Under the pieces are notes generated by a model. That model did no database searches. It worked only from the letters and a program-made list of their open reading frames with translations, and was not told where the DNA came from. From Nostoc sp. CENA543 (lineage in GTDB: Bacteria; Cyanobacteriota; Cyanobacteriia; Cyanobacteriales; Nostocaceae): DNA of 64,000 bases. Shown one piece after another: positions 17,638 to 26,108 of this stretch. Location of the stretch: positions 4,162,501 through 4,226,500 of the forward strand of contig NZ_CP023278.1 of the NCBI RefSeq assembly GCF_002896875.1, written 5' to 3'. The position numbers were made by a program, and so were the translations under genes. The stretch's first letter is position 1, and each line of letters begins with the position of its first letter.

Positions 17638-17687
17638 AGGCTGGGGACTGGGGACTGGGGACTGGGGACTGGGGATTGGGGATTGAA
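17638..17687. repeat. GGGGACT/GGGGATT heptamer tandem repeat
   Basis: At least six units of CTGGGGA type occur in tandem directly upstream of the TetR start. They belong to the same STRR family as at 13896, 25619 and 24040. Confidence 0.9.
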
Positions 17688-17756
17688 GCTAACATTTCTA
17701 GCCTTATATCCCTAAACCTTTACGTCCCTATATCCTTTTATTTTCTCAGAGAAATA

Positions 17757-17815
17757 TTGACATTATTGAAATGGACGGTTTAGTCTAGTTACATAAAGCT
17801 AAACTAAATAGTTTA
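17757..17815 (+). promoter_or_regulatory. candidate promoter and TetR operator upstream of devB-like gene
   Basis: A perfect -35 box TTGACA lies at 17757-17762; 18 bases on is TAGTCT, a weak -10. Two overlapping inverted repeats cover the -10 and the region after it: TTTAGTCTAG-N10-CTAAACTAAA (17779-17788 and 17799-17808, one mismatch) and the perfect TAAACTA-AA-TAGTTTA (17800-17815). A TetR dimer bound here would block transcription of the exporter that starts at 17845. Dyads of this length and position between divergent regulator and exporter genes are typical TetR operators. Confidence 0.6.
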
Positions 17816-17844
17816 CTAAGCATACGAAAGAAAACAGAGGGCTT

Positions 17845-19152
17845 ATGGTGCGTGATATAGCAGCTAAAAGTTCCGCATTTTTCAAGCCTAGCTCTCGCCC
17901 ATTAATCATACTGGCAGCAGCTACGGGTTTTGCGAGCGCTGGACTCAATGGTTACAGGTTTTGGCAAAGTCAGGGACAAGCATCTAGTGCTAGCGAAATT
18001 ACTCAAGCTGCGCTACCACAGGTAACTACTGTGACAGCCTTGGGCAGATTAGAGCCGAAAGGAACAGTCATTAAAGTTTCTGCCCCCTCATCTAGTCAAG
18101 GAAGCCGAGTAGAAACACTCCTAGTCCAAGAAGGGGACAGGGTAAAAACTGGGCAGGTAATAGCGATTTTAGATGATCGCGATCGCCTACAAGCTGCATA
18201 TCAAGAAGCCCAAGCCGCCGTGAAAGTTGCCCAAGTTAACCTAGCCAAAGTCAAAGCAGGGGCGAAATCTGGTGAAATAGAAGCGCAAAGAGCAGAAATT
18301 GCTCGCTTAGAGGCGCAAAAAGTAGGAAATGAAAGAGAACAACAGCAAACAGTCGCTAGATTAGAAGCCCAGTGGCAAGGTGAAACCACAGCCCAACAAG
18401 CCACAATTAAAAGATTAGAAGCAGAATTAAAAAACGCTCAAATCGAATTTCAACGCTACCAGCAACTTTATACCGATGGGGCAATTTCCCAATCTGCCTT
18501 TGATAGCAAAAAATTAAATGTAGACACCATTACTCAGCAGTTGGATGAAGCCCAAGCCAACCTGCAAAAAATTGATGCTACCGGACGCAAGCAAATCAGC
18601 GAAGCCAGAACCGCCCTAGCCCGAATCAACGCCACCAATAACCAGCAAGTCAGTGCAGCCACAGCGACTTTAGACCAAATAGCCGAAGTCCGCCCCGTAG
18701 ATGTAGCCGCCGCCCAAGCCGAATTGAATCGAGCGATCGCATCTGCTAAACAAGCCCAAGCCAATCTCACCCAAGCCTATGTCAAATCGCCCCAAGACGG
18801 TGTGATATTTGACATTCACACTCGTGCTGGTGAAGTAGTATCAAACGACGGCATCGTAGAAATTGGACAAACCAACCAAATGTATGCAGTGGTGGAAGTT
18901 TACCAAAGCGATGTCAATAAAGTCCAACCAGGACAAAAAGTGCAGATATCAAGTAATTCACTCAAAGGACAATTACAAGGAAAAGTAGATTGGATTGGCT
19001 GGAAAGTACAACGACAAAACATCATTAACACAGACCCCAGTGAAAATATTGATTCCAGAGTCGTAGAAGTTCATGTGCAACTAGACGAACCCTCCAGCGA
19101 GAAAGCCGCCAAATTTACCAACTTGCAAGTCAAAGCCGTAATTGACTTATGA
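17845..19152 (+). CDS. devB: DevB-type membrane fusion protein of an ABC exporter
   Basis: The 435-residue HlyD-family protein has one N-terminal membrane helix (about 20-40), a biotinyl-lipoyl half-domain (VETLLVQEGDRVKTGQVIAI, about 92-112), a long Ala/Gln-rich coiled-coil hairpin from about 118 to 295, the second lipoyl half (VKSPQDGVIFDI) and a beta-barrel end. This is the DevB layout, the periplasmic adaptor linking DevC/DevA to TolC (HgdD) in heterocyst glycolipid export. Nostocales genomes have several DevBCA sets, and this one is paired with a TetR regulator, so the cargo may not be glycolipid. It overlaps the raw frame of the next gene by four bases. Confidence 0.87.
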   Translation: MVRDIAAKSSAFFKPSSRPLIILAAATGFASAGLNGYRFWQSQGQASSASEITQAALPQVTTVTALGRLEPKGTVIKVSAPSSSQGSRVETLLVQEGDRVKTGQVIAILDDRDRLQAAYQEAQAAVKVAQVNLAKVKAGAKSGEIEAQRAEIARLEAQKVGNEREQQQTVARLEAQWQGETTAQQATIKRLEAELKNAQIEFQRYQQLYTDGAISQSAFDSKKLNVDTITQQLDEAQANLQKIDATGRKQISEARTALARINATNNQQVSAATATLDQIAEVRPVDVAAAQAELNRAIASAKQAQANLTQAYVKSPQDGVIFDIHTRAGEVVSNDGIVEIGQTNQMYAVVEVYQSDVNKVQPGQKVQISSNSLKGQLQGKVDWIGWKVQRQNIINTDPSENIDSRVVEVHVQLDEPSSEKAAKFTNLQVKAVIDL

Positions 19153-19159
19153 ATCAGAG

Positions 19160-19260
19160 ACAAGAGGGCAGGGGGCAGGGTGCAGGGTGCAGAGGAGAAT
19201 TTACTTTCATACCCAATGCCCAATGCCCAATCCCTAGTCCCCAATCTCCAATCCCCAAAA
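19160..19260. repeat. G-rich and CCCAATG heptamer repeats between devB- and devC-like genes
   Basis: GCAGGGGGCAGGGTGCAGGG is followed by CCCAATGCCCAATGCCCAAT and CCAATCTCCAATCCCC. The reading frame of the downstream gene stays open through this tract, which makes the gene look 38 codons longer than it is. Confidence 0.85.
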
Positions 19261-19262
19261 TT

Positions 19263-20432
19263 ATGTTCCAACAACTACAAAGCCGTACACCCTTGGGATG
19301 GCTACAACTTAGCCATAATAAAAACCGCTTACTTGTGGCTTTAGCTGGTATTGCCTTTGCTGATGTGCTGATTTTTATGCAGCTTGGCTTTCAAAATGCC
19401 TTGTATGACAGCAACACCCGCCTCAATCGTACCTTTATTGCTGACATCATATTAATTAGCCCCCAAAGTCGTAATATGCAAAACTTAGCTACCTTCTCAC
19501 GGCGGCGACTTTTGCAAGCGGCAGATGTACCTGGTGTTAAGTCAGCAGAGGGTTTATATATTGGTTCACTGACTTGGAAAAATCCCCAAACTCGGCGTAA
19601 AACTACAGTACAAGCAATTGGATTTAATCCTGAACAACCAGCCTTAAATGTACCAGAAATCAACAGTCAGCTAAATAAAATTAAATTACCAGATACCTTC
19701 CTCTTTGACAGAGGAGCTAGGGGAGAATACGAAAAAGTTTTTCAACAAGTAGATACAGGTCAAATTGTCACCACAGAAGTAGATAAACGCACCATTACCA
19801 TTGGAGGATTATTTAAATTAGGTGCATCTTTTGGTGCCGATGGTACTTTAATTTCAAGCGATGAAAACTTCCTGCGGTTATTTCCTAGAAGACAATCAGG
19901 GAGTATTAGCTTAGGCTTAATTAATGTTAAATCAGGCTATGACCCTCAACAGGTAGCTGCAAATTTAAAATCATACTTAAAGAGTGAAGATATCAAAGTA
20001 TTGACTCGTGCAGAATATATCAAAATGGAGGAAGACTATTGGAAAACAGAAAGCCCCATTGGGTTTATTTTTGGTTTAGGCGTATCAATGGGTTTCATTG
20101 TGGGTGTGATTATTGTTTATCAAGTCCTTTCCACAGATGTTAATGCTCATATGAAAGAATATGCCACATTTAAAGCAATGGGATACCGCAATTCTTATTT
20201 ATTAGGAGTAATTTTTGAAGAGGCAATCATATTAGCAGTATTAGGTTTTATTCCTGGGTTCATTGTGCCGTTAGGACTGTATAGTTTAGCAGCCAACGCT
20301 ACAAACTTACCAATATATATGACTGCTGTGAGAGCCATAGTAGTTTTGTTATTAACAATTATTATGTGTACCATCTCTGGTGCAGTAGCCACTCAAAAAT
20401 TGCAATCGGCTGACCCAGCAGATATGTTTTAA
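19263..20432 (+). CDS. devC: DevC-type ABC exporter permease
   Basis: I place the start at the ATG at 19263 (MFQQLQSRTPLGWLQL). The 38 preceding in-frame codons are translated heptamer repeat. The resulting 389 residues have a first helix at about 20-42, a large periplasmic domain (MacB-like, to about 265), and three more helices near 275-300, 320-345 and 358-380, the FtsX/DevC four-helix layout. DevC works with the DevA ATPase and DevB adaptor. The order devB, devC, devA and the spacing match the canonical operon. Confidence 0.87.
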   Translation: MFQQLQSRTPLGWLQLSHNKNRLLVALAGIAFADVLIFMQLGFQNALYDSNTRLNRTFIADIILISPQSRNMQNLATFSRRRLLQAADVPGVKSAEGLYIGSLTWKNPQTRRKTTVQAIGFNPEQPALNVPEINSQLNKIKLPDTFLFDRGARGEYEKVFQQVDTGQIVTTEVDKRTITIGGLFKLGASFGADGTLISSDENFLRLFPRRQSGSISLGLINVKSGYDPQQVAANLKSYLKSEDIKVLTRAEYIKMEEDYWKTESPIGFIFGLGVSMGFIVGVIIVYQVLSTDVNAHMKEYATFKAMGYRNSYLLGVIFEEAIILAVLGFIPGFIVPLGLYSLAANATNLPIYMTAVRAIVVLLLTIIMCTISGAVATQKLQSADPADMF

Positions 20433-20540
20433 ATGAGGAAATAAGTGACAGTGATCATAAAATCACTAATGACTAATGTACGGGCGGGTTTAGCTAAAAA
20501 TCTGTTTGACAACAGGAATATCTCACAGAACCCGCCCCTA

Positions 20541-20590
20541 CTGACTATTGACTATTGACTATTGACTAATAACTAATGACTAATAACTTT
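20541..20590. repeat. TGACTAT/TGACTAA heptamer repeats
   Basis: TGACTATTGACTATTGACTA is followed by ATAACTAATGACTAATAAC. The ATG of the downstream ATPase gene (20576) falls inside the tract, so its leader is repeat-derived. Confidence 0.85.
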
Positions 20591-21292
20591 GAACCTGTAA
20601 TTACTATTGAGAACCTGGATCATTACTTTGGTGGTGGTCAACTCCGCAAACAGGTTTTATTTAATATCAACTTGGAAATTAATGCAGGTGAAATTGTGAT
20701 TATGACAGGGCCTTCGGGTTCTGGGAAAACTACCCTGCTGACTTTGGTCGGTGGTTTGCGTTCTGCCCAGTCTGGTAGTTTGCGAGTCTTAGGGCAAGAA
20801 CTATGTAATGCTAGTAGCGGCAAATTAACCCAAGCGCGACGCAATAACGGTTACATTTTCCAAGCACATAACCTACATGGTAGTTTGACAGCCATTCAAA
20901 ATGTCCGTATGGGTTTAGAAGTGCAAGGAAAAATGTCACCCCAGGAAATGCTGACGCGATCGCAGCAGATGTTAGAAGCAGTAGGATTAGGGCATCGACT
21001 AAATTACTACCCAGATAGCCTATCAGGAGGACAAAAGCAACGAGTAGCGATCGCCCGTGCTTTAGTCAACCAGCCCAAAATTGTCCTAGCCGACGAACCC
21101 ACAGCCGCCCTAGATAAACAATCCGGCCGGGATGTTGTGGAACTCATGCAAAAACTAGCCAAAGAGCAACACTGCACCATTTTGTTAGTCACCCACGACA
21201 ACCGCATTTTAGACATAGCCGACAGAATCGTTTACATGGAAGATGGTCATCTCGTTTCCGTAGGTGAGAGGGAGCAGAAGGTGGGGGTGTAA
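20576..21292 (+). CDS. devA: DevA-type ABC exporter ATPase
   Basis: This 238-residue ATPase has Walker A GPSGSGKT near 45-52, the Q-loop FQAHNL, signature LSGGQKQR, Walker B IVLADEPTAALD and the switch histidine in VTHD. TLVGGLRSAQSGSLRVLG after Walker A and the overall length are typical of DevA/MacB-LolD ATPases. It should power the DevC-like permease encoded 143 bases upstream. No TolC-like outer-membrane gene is adjacent. Confidence 0.88.
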   Translation: MTNNFEPVITIENLDHYFGGGQLRKQVLFNINLEINAGEIVIMTGPSGSGKTTLLTLVGGLRSAQSGSLRVLGQELCNASSGKLTQARRNNGYIFQAHNLHGSLTAIQNVRMGLEVQGKMSPQEMLTRSQQMLEAVGLGHRLNYYPDSLSGGQKQRVAIARALVNQPKIVLADEPTAALDKQSGRDVVELMQKLAKEQHCTILLVTHDNRILDIADRIVYMEDGHLVSVGEREQKVGV

Positions 21293-21297
21293 GGGTT

Positions 21298-21401
21298 TGA
21301 GGGTGTGGGGGTGTGGGGGTGTGGGAGGTGTGGGGGGACAAGGGAGAGACAAGGGAGAGCAGGGGAAGAAAAGCTAATGACTAAGGACTAATGACTAATA
21401 A
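21298..21401. repeat. GTGTGGGG and CTAATGA repeats
   Basis: A GTGTGGGGGTGTGGGGGTGT run is followed by G-rich sequence and CTAATGACTAATAACTAATG. The tract fills the space between the converging DevA-like and ThiO-like genes. Confidence 0.85.
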
Positions 21402-22487
21402 CTAATGACTAATAACTTTTTCCCTAATCATAGTGGCGGTGGCTGGAGCAAGTAAAACGCCGTTACGATAATGTCCTGTTGCTAGTAGGACATTGTTTAA
21501 TCCTGGTAGTTCGCCAATGACTGGGGCGGGGCGACCTTCAGGACGTGGACGTAAACCTGACCAAGTGCGGACGATTTTGGCGGTAGCTAATTCTGGACAA
21601 AAGGCGATCGCTTGCTGTCTGACTGACTCTAATAATTCTTGATTGGCGGGAATCTCATCGCTATCTGTAGGAAATTCCACTGTCGCACCTATCCAATAAT
21701 CTCCACCACCAATGGGGACGATATGTACATCATTACCGTTGATAGCTGGTTGAAAGTCAGGATTACCTAACAAATGTCCTAGAGATACTTGTAGGGCTTG
21801 TCCCAGCACCGGACGAATATCTATTTTTTGATTTAACTGGGCTGTTAAGGCAGTAGAACCCAACCCAGCCGAGATAATCACCCAATCGGCCAGAAATTTA
21901 CCTGCTGTTGTTTCTATAGAGTTACATTTGCAATTTTCTGGTGTACCGATACCTAAAACATTTACACCAAACTGAAAATTTACGCCTTTTTGTTGGGCTG
22001 CTTCTACTAAAGCCAAAGTCAAGGCTGTGGGGTCGAGTTGGCGGTCTTGAGGAGAATAGACAGCACCAATTACTTGAGGATGATCAACCTGGGGACAGAT
22101 ACTTTTAAGTTTCGCCTTGTCCCAGATTTCCAATTGCCAACCTTGGGAGTGACGAATTTCTACTAAACTTTCCCAACCTGCTAAATTTTCCGCCTCTAAA
22201 CACAAACTGAGAATACCTTGACGGTTAAAAGGGATGGTACGTCCTGTTAATGCTTCCAACTCAGGAATCAAAGTTTCATAACGTTGAATACTAGCTTGTC
22301 GCAATCGCCAAGCCTTACCTTTAACCTTATGACTAATTACCCCTACCAAAACACCCAAAGCCGCACCAGTAGAAGCCTGTGCAGGGGGTTGTTTGTCAAA
22401 TACCGTAACGTTGAGTCCTGAGACTTGGCTAAGTTCATAGGCGATCGCCGCACCAACCACGCCACAACCAATAATCACTACATTCAT
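21402..22487 (-). CDS. FAD-dependent oxidoreductase of the DAO family, glycine oxidase (ThiO)-like
   Basis: Starting at the ATG at 22487 (the frame extends five codons to a TTG), the 361-residue protein opens with the FAD-binding MNVVIIGCGVVGAAIAYELS and ends with TGHYRNGVLLAPATATMI, the signature of glycine/D-amino acid oxidases and especially ThiO. The central SICPQVDHPQVIGAVYSP and DRQLDPTAL also fit. ThiO oxidises glycine to iminoglycine for thiazole synthesis. In many cyanobacteria ThiO is fused to ThiG, whereas this is a stand-alone protein, so its amine substrate could differ. Confidence 0.8.
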   Translation of the reverse strand: MNVVIIGCGVVGAAIAYELSQVSGLNVTVFDKQPPAQASTGAALGVLVGVISHKVKGKAWRLRQASIQRYETLIPELEALTGRTIPFNRQGILSLCLEAENLAGWESLVEIRHSQGWQLEIWDKAKLKSICPQVDHPQVIGAVYSPQDRQLDPTALTLALVEAAQQKGVNFQFGVNVLGIGTPENCKCNSIETTAGKFLADWVIISAGLGSTALTAQLNQKIDIRPVLGQALQVSLGHLLGNPDFQPAINGNDVHIVPIGGGDYWIGATVEFPTDSDEIPANQELLESVRQQAIAFCPELATAKIVRTWSGLRPRPEGRPAPVIGELPGLNNVLLATGHYRNGVLLAPATATMIREKVISH

Positions 22488-22524
22488 AACTTTTGCTGAC
22501 AATCAAGTTAGGGAATAGGGCTAA

Positions 22525-22700
22525 TCAATTCAAAATTCAAAATTCAAAATTAAAGAATTTGGGGCATTGGGCATTGGAATAAAATCTACCTTGTCTACCT
22601 TGTCTCCTTGTCCCATTCCCTATTCCCTATTCCCCATTCCCCATTCCCCATTCCCCATTCCCCATTCCCCATTCCCCAACCCCCATTCCCCATTCCCTAC
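22525..22700. repeat. TTCAAAA and CCCCATT heptamer repeat arrays
   Basis: CAATTCAAAATTCAAAATTC (about 22526-22552), two CTACCTTGT units and then at least nine CCCCATT/CCCTATT units (22613-22697) occupy most of the spacer. It is a simple tandem array without spacers, so not CRISPR. Confidence 0.9.
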
Positions 22701-22710
22701 TCTAACTAGC

Positions 22711-23169
22711 TTATGATTCGCTGCTGGTAGCAGGGATTAGTTGGAGGAATTTATCAACGTCAGCGAAAGCAGCTTTATAGTTACTTAAGGCCAGTTGAGT
22801 ATTACCAGCACTAGCTGCCTGATCAATTTTTACCAGATGACCAAGTAAATCTTTGTTGATTTGCCGGGCTGTGGATTGTTCCTTGGGCAGTAGGTTGGGT
22901 GTGATGTAAGTCATACTCAGTCTAGCTTCTGCCATTGGCCCGTGGATAAAATTACCCACATCAATCCACTCACCTTTTTGAATCAGGGTTTTCAGTTCGT
23001 CTGCGCGATCGCGCACAGCTTGAATTTCAGGGGAATGTACCTGAATTTTCTCAAGTTGAGCAGATGTGTAAGTCGGAGGTACAACTGCGGTAGTAGGGCC
23101 ACCGCAACTAACTAAAAATGTTGCTACAAGTGCGATAAGTATTGAAATGATTGAGCGTTGACGCGCCAT
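22711..23169 (-). CDS. psbQ: photosystem II protein PsbQ-like lipoprotein (CyanoQ)
   Basis: The ATG at 23169 gives MARQRSIISILIALVATFL followed by VSCGG, a lipoprotein signal peptide with the lipidated cysteine; the frame continues 12 codons further up to a GTG without such a signal. The mature part of about 130 residues is a four-helix bundle type (ELKTLIQKGEWIDVGNFIHG, LGHLVKIDQAASAGNTQLAL, ADVDKFLQLIP), which matches CyanoQ. CyanoQ sits on the lumenal face of photosystem II and stabilises the oxygen-evolving complex. It is monocistronic. Confidence 0.88.
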   Translation of the reverse strand: MARQRSIISILIALVATFLVSCGGPTTAVVPPTYTSAQLEKIQVHSPEIQAVRDRADELKTLIQKGEWIDVGNFIHGPMAEARLSMTYITPNLLPKEQSTARQINKDLLGHLVKIDQAASAGNTQLALSNYKAAFADVDKFLQLIPATSSES

Positions 23170-23512
23170 ACACTGAAATTGGTTGGTTTCTTTTTGCTGA
23201 TTCACAGTGTAATTTTATATCGCTGAGGCAATTTATCGTTCCTACCAGCAAAGGATTTTGTAGAAATTTTTTGATATTTCTCTATCCTCTTTCCTACAAA
23301 AAGCTCAGGATGAGCTATTTTTAGAAAAATATTAAGTACAATTACTTAATATTAGGAATTAGGTATCAAGGATTGGAAATTGGGAAATCAGCAGAAAAAG
23401 TCACCATAACAAGATATTTTACCTTTTAACTTTTTACTTCCCAGTCCCCAGTCCCTAATCCCCAGTCCCCACTCCCACCTTTTAAGTCCGTTCCAATCAA
23501 GGAGTGTTTTTC
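23170..23512. other. intergenic region with STRR block and a good ribosome-binding site
   Basis: The 343 bases between the CyanoQ start and the next gene contain CCCAGTCCCCAGTCCCTAAT and CCCCAGTCCCC repeats at about 23440-23475. AAGGAG at 23499-23504 lies eight bases before a GTG at 23513 and decides the start of the following gene. No other gene is seen. Confidence 0.6.
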
Positions 23513-23941
23513 GTGAATGCAGCTGAACAGGCAACTAACCTTGAACTCGCCAGCAAGATTGCTACAGCAGTTAACTTGTTCAAATTCGAGTTTCCTGATG
23601 CCAAATCAGATTTAAAACCCTGGAAAAATGACCCAGACACCAGAGAATTAGTTGATCCAGATTCTATAGACATTGGGTTTCATTTTCCTGGTGTGAGTAA
23701 ATCTTGGCGCAGTCGCAGTATTTTAATTCAAATCCGGTTTCACCAAGACCCCATCACGAAATCACGAAGAGCTATTGGCTTAGAAGCAGCTGGTTTTGAT
23801 CACCGTGGCGAAGTTTGGCGGTTGTCTACGATAGAAACGTGGGATTTCGTCGGTGAATCACTACCTTCCATTGAAATCGCAGACAAACTAAAACAGGTGT
23901 GTCGGCAAATTCTAGAAGTATTTAATAGAGATAGTCATTAG
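23513..23941 (+). CDS. conserved hypothetical protein
   Basis: The GTG at 23513 is chosen over one three codons upstream because AAGGAG sits eight bases before it. The roughly 142-residue soluble protein contains FKFEFPDAKSDLKPW, DPDSIDIGFHFPGVSKSW and RSRSILIQIRFHQD, an alpha/beta composition with no signal peptide or membrane helix. I recognise no family motif. Its length and regular composition make it a credible gene. It converges on the DCC-family gene across a repeat tract. Confidence 0.65.
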   Translation: MNAAEQATNLELASKIATAVNLFKFEFPDAKSDLKPWKNDPDTRELVDPDSIDIGFHFPGVSKSWRSRSILIQIRFHQDPITKSRRAIGLEAAGFDHRGEVWRLSTIETWDFVGESLPSIEIADKLKQVCRQILEVFNRDSH

Positions 23942-24092
23942 TCAATAGTCATTAGTCATTAGTCATTAGTCATTAGTCATTAGTCATTAGTCATTAGTTT
24001 TTTCCCTTGTCTACCTTGTCTACCTTGTCTACCTTGTCACCCAGTCCCCAATCCCCAGTCCCCAGTCCCCAATCCCCAATCCCCAATCCCCA
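23938..24092. repeat. three consecutive heptamer-type arrays
   Basis: About eight GTCATTA units overlap the stop of the upstream gene. Four CTACCTTGT units follow, then at least ten CCCCAGT/CCCCAAT units reach the 3' end of the next gene. Different repeat families are directly joined here. Confidence 0.92.
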
Positions 24093-24093
24093 G

Positions 24094-24486
24094 CTAACAA
24101 TCCACACAGTAAACCGATTGATATGTGCTATCACGTTTACCGAAGATAGTATAACGATTATCTCGAATTTGTTCGTAGAAGCGATCGCCTGCCCATTTTG
24201 CTCCGGGTAAGGCTCGATACGCATCTACGAATATGCTGCCAAGGGGCAACAAGCGACCAATCTCTTCGGCGGCATCACTACCTTGCCAAAGTCTCTCAGG
24301 TGCATTGGCATCTATTAAAATCATGCCTTGTTGACAATTTTGTTCTGTAATACCCCATTGCTTTAAGCTTTGCTCATCCTGCATGGGAACATAGCGCAAC
24401 AGTTTTCCTTGGTCTAGAGTCTCTAGTAGCTGTACCAGAGTAACGCAGAGATTACAGTCACCATCGTAAATTAAGTAATAATTCAT
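24094..24486 (-). CDS. DCC family thiol-disulfide oxidoreductase-like protein (DUF393)
   Basis: The 130-residue protein begins MNYYLIYDGDCNLCVTLVQL, with the DGDCxxC motif that defines the DCC family. LLRYVPMQDEQSLKQWGI, GMILIDANAPERLWQGSDAA and the C-terminal WAGDRFYEQIRDNRY also match. The family is thought to have a thioredoxin-like fold with a CxxC redox site, but its biochemical role is not well defined. It appears to be a single-gene unit. Confidence 0.88.
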   Translation of the reverse strand: MNYYLIYDGDCNLCVTLVQLLETLDQGKLLRYVPMQDEQSLKQWGITEQNCQQGMILIDANAPERLWQGSDAAEEIGRLLPLGSIFVDAYRALPGAKWAGDRFYEQIRDNRYTIFGKRDSTYQSVYCVDC

Positions 24487-24687
24487 TCTTAAAAACCATC
24501 TTTCTTATTAACAATTTTATGCAAAATATCTTAAGATATGGTTAATTAATGCAATTCAATGCAATTAAGTATTACTTCATTGGTAAATTCTTGTAAATAC
24601 GCGCCGTAACCAATTGTCTTGAAGTTGTTGAAATTCTAGAGTAGCTTTTGAAACAAGAACATAAAAACTTGTGGGTGAGAGGGTGAG

Positions 24688-25605
24688 ATGATGATGTCAG
24701 AAAAGAAAATAGTGAGTGTCGATTTTGCTCAAGAAGATTCCTATAGTGAAATTCTACCGCGATCGCCACATATTTCTAGTTACCATCAAAAGTGGGAAGG
24801 CTTACGCTTTGACGTTCATCAACAGCCTGGCCACGAAACCCCAGAACACCTTCTGCAACAACACGCCATTACTATCAGCCTAGAACCTATTATCAATAAG
24901 GCAGAGCGAGTATTTGACGGAAATCTACAATCAGAAAATATTGCCAATGGTGATGTCGCCATCATACCTGCTCATATCAATCACATATCACGCTGGCAAT
25001 CACCAGCTGAGTTTATAGTTATCGGCATCGAACCAGCGTTTTTGAAACGGGTAGCGATTGAAACAGGAGATTGGCAGGAATATGACATCAAACCACGCTT
25101 TGCTGCCCCAGATCCATTAATTCACCACATCGGGCTAGCACTCAAATCAGAACTAGAATTTCATGATCAAAGTAGCCGCATTTATATTGAATCTTTGACG
25201 AATACACTCTGTGTCCATATACTCAAACATTATTGTGTAGCAAGTGCTAATAATCTTTATTACGCCAAAGATAAAGGTCTTTCGAGTTGGAAGCTCAAAC
25301 AAGCTATTGCTTATATTAATGACAACCTGGAGCAAGATTTAGCTTTAGCAGAAATTGCCGCGATAGTGGATATGAGTATGTACCATTTTTCGCGCTTATT
25401 CAAACAATCAACAGGTTTAGCTCCACATCAATACGTGATGAATTGCAGAATCGAGAGAGCCAAAAAACTTCTGATTCAGACTAACCAACCCATCGAAAAA
25501 ATCTGTGAGCAAATTGGCTTTCAAAGTCAAAGTCACTTCACTAATGTGTTTCGTAAACTCACAGGTATCACACCCAGAGCATACAGAGAGCAAACTAAAA
25601 TTTAA
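24688..25605 (+). CDS. AraC family transcriptional regulator (paralogue of the one at 30439)
   Basis: This 305-residue regulator has an N-terminal cupin-like sensing part (GDVAIIPAHINHISRWQS) and a C-terminal AraC double helix-turn-helix at about 200-300, with LALAEIAAIVDMSMYHFSRL and IEKICEQIGFQSQSHFTNVF then ITPRAYR. Length and layout match the AraC-type activators that bind small aromatic or iron-chelate ligands. A second regulator of the same architecture lies 4.8 kb downstream, suggesting duplication. Dps and pirin genes follow, though not as an operon. Confidence 0.87.
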   Translation: MMMSEKKIVSVDFAQEDSYSEILPRSPHISSYHQKWEGLRFDVHQQPGHETPEHLLQQHAITISLEPIINKAERVFDGNLQSENIANGDVAIIPAHINHISRWQSPAEFIVIGIEPAFLKRVAIETGDWQEYDIKPRFAAPDPLIHHIGLALKSELEFHDQSSRIYIESLTNTLCVHILKHYCVASANNLYYAKDKGLSSWKLKQAIAYINDNLEQDLALAEIAAIVDMSMYHFSRLFKQSTGLAPHQYVMNCRIERAKKLLIQTNQPIEKICEQIGFQSQSHFTNVFRKLTGITPRAYREQTKI

Positions 25606-25618
25606 ATATTTCCTACGG

Positions 25619-25860
25619 AGGGGACTGGGGATTGGGGACTGGGGACTGGGGACTGGGAAAGTAGGGAAAAATAACTTCCCACTCATCACCGGCTAAATTC
25701 CGCGCTACCGCTAACAGCACTCATCACTCATCACCGGCTAAACGCCGCACTACCGCTAACAGCACTCAGCACTCATCACTCATCACCGGCTAAACGCCGC
25801 GCTACCGCTAACAGCACGGGCTAAACGCCCCGCTTCCGCTAACAGCACTCAGCACTATAT
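25619..25860. repeat. STRR block and four tandem 30-base modules GGCTAAACGCC...AACAGCAC
   Basis: GGGGACT-type heptamers (25619-25660) are followed by four related 30-base units at 25691-25720, 25736-25765, 25788-25817 and 25819-25848, each beginning GGCTAAAYNCC and ending CCGCTAACAGCAC, separated by TCATCACTCATCACC-like filler. Inverted relatives of the unit occur at 44168-44197 and 44249-44279. The bases from 25861 to 26108 hold no gene and should carry the dps promoter. Confidence 0.88.
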
Positions 25861-26108
25861 ATTCAAAACTTGCAGCAAAATTATACAATCGGCGATCGCC
25901 TGTCTGGTGGTAAATTTAGTATCATAGATAGCCATCATAGTTAAATTTACGGCAAAAATGACATTTAAATAGCATATCTAGCCGTTTTAGTCATCTGTCA
26001 TTAGCCTTTTTGCTTTTATGGCAGTATCTATCGTCAGAGCGTTTCTGAAAATCTGCTATTCACAATAGTATTTGTAGAGTGAATTCTGACCAGCCACTAA
26101 GTATAATC

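Noticed and set aside
17845-21292. Claim that this is the heterocyst glycolipid exporter itself
   Set aside because: Several DevBCA paralogues exist in Nostocales, and the adjacent TetR gene argues for another cargo or signal; the family call stands but the substrate is open.
22590-22700. Possible CRISPR array in the CCCCATT repeats
   Set aside because: Units are 7 bases, directly tandem, without unique spacers; it is a simple STRR array.
25676-25860. Possible CRISPR array in the 30-base modules
   Set aside because: The gaps between modules are themselves near-identical filler or absent (25817 to 25819), and no cas gene is in the window.
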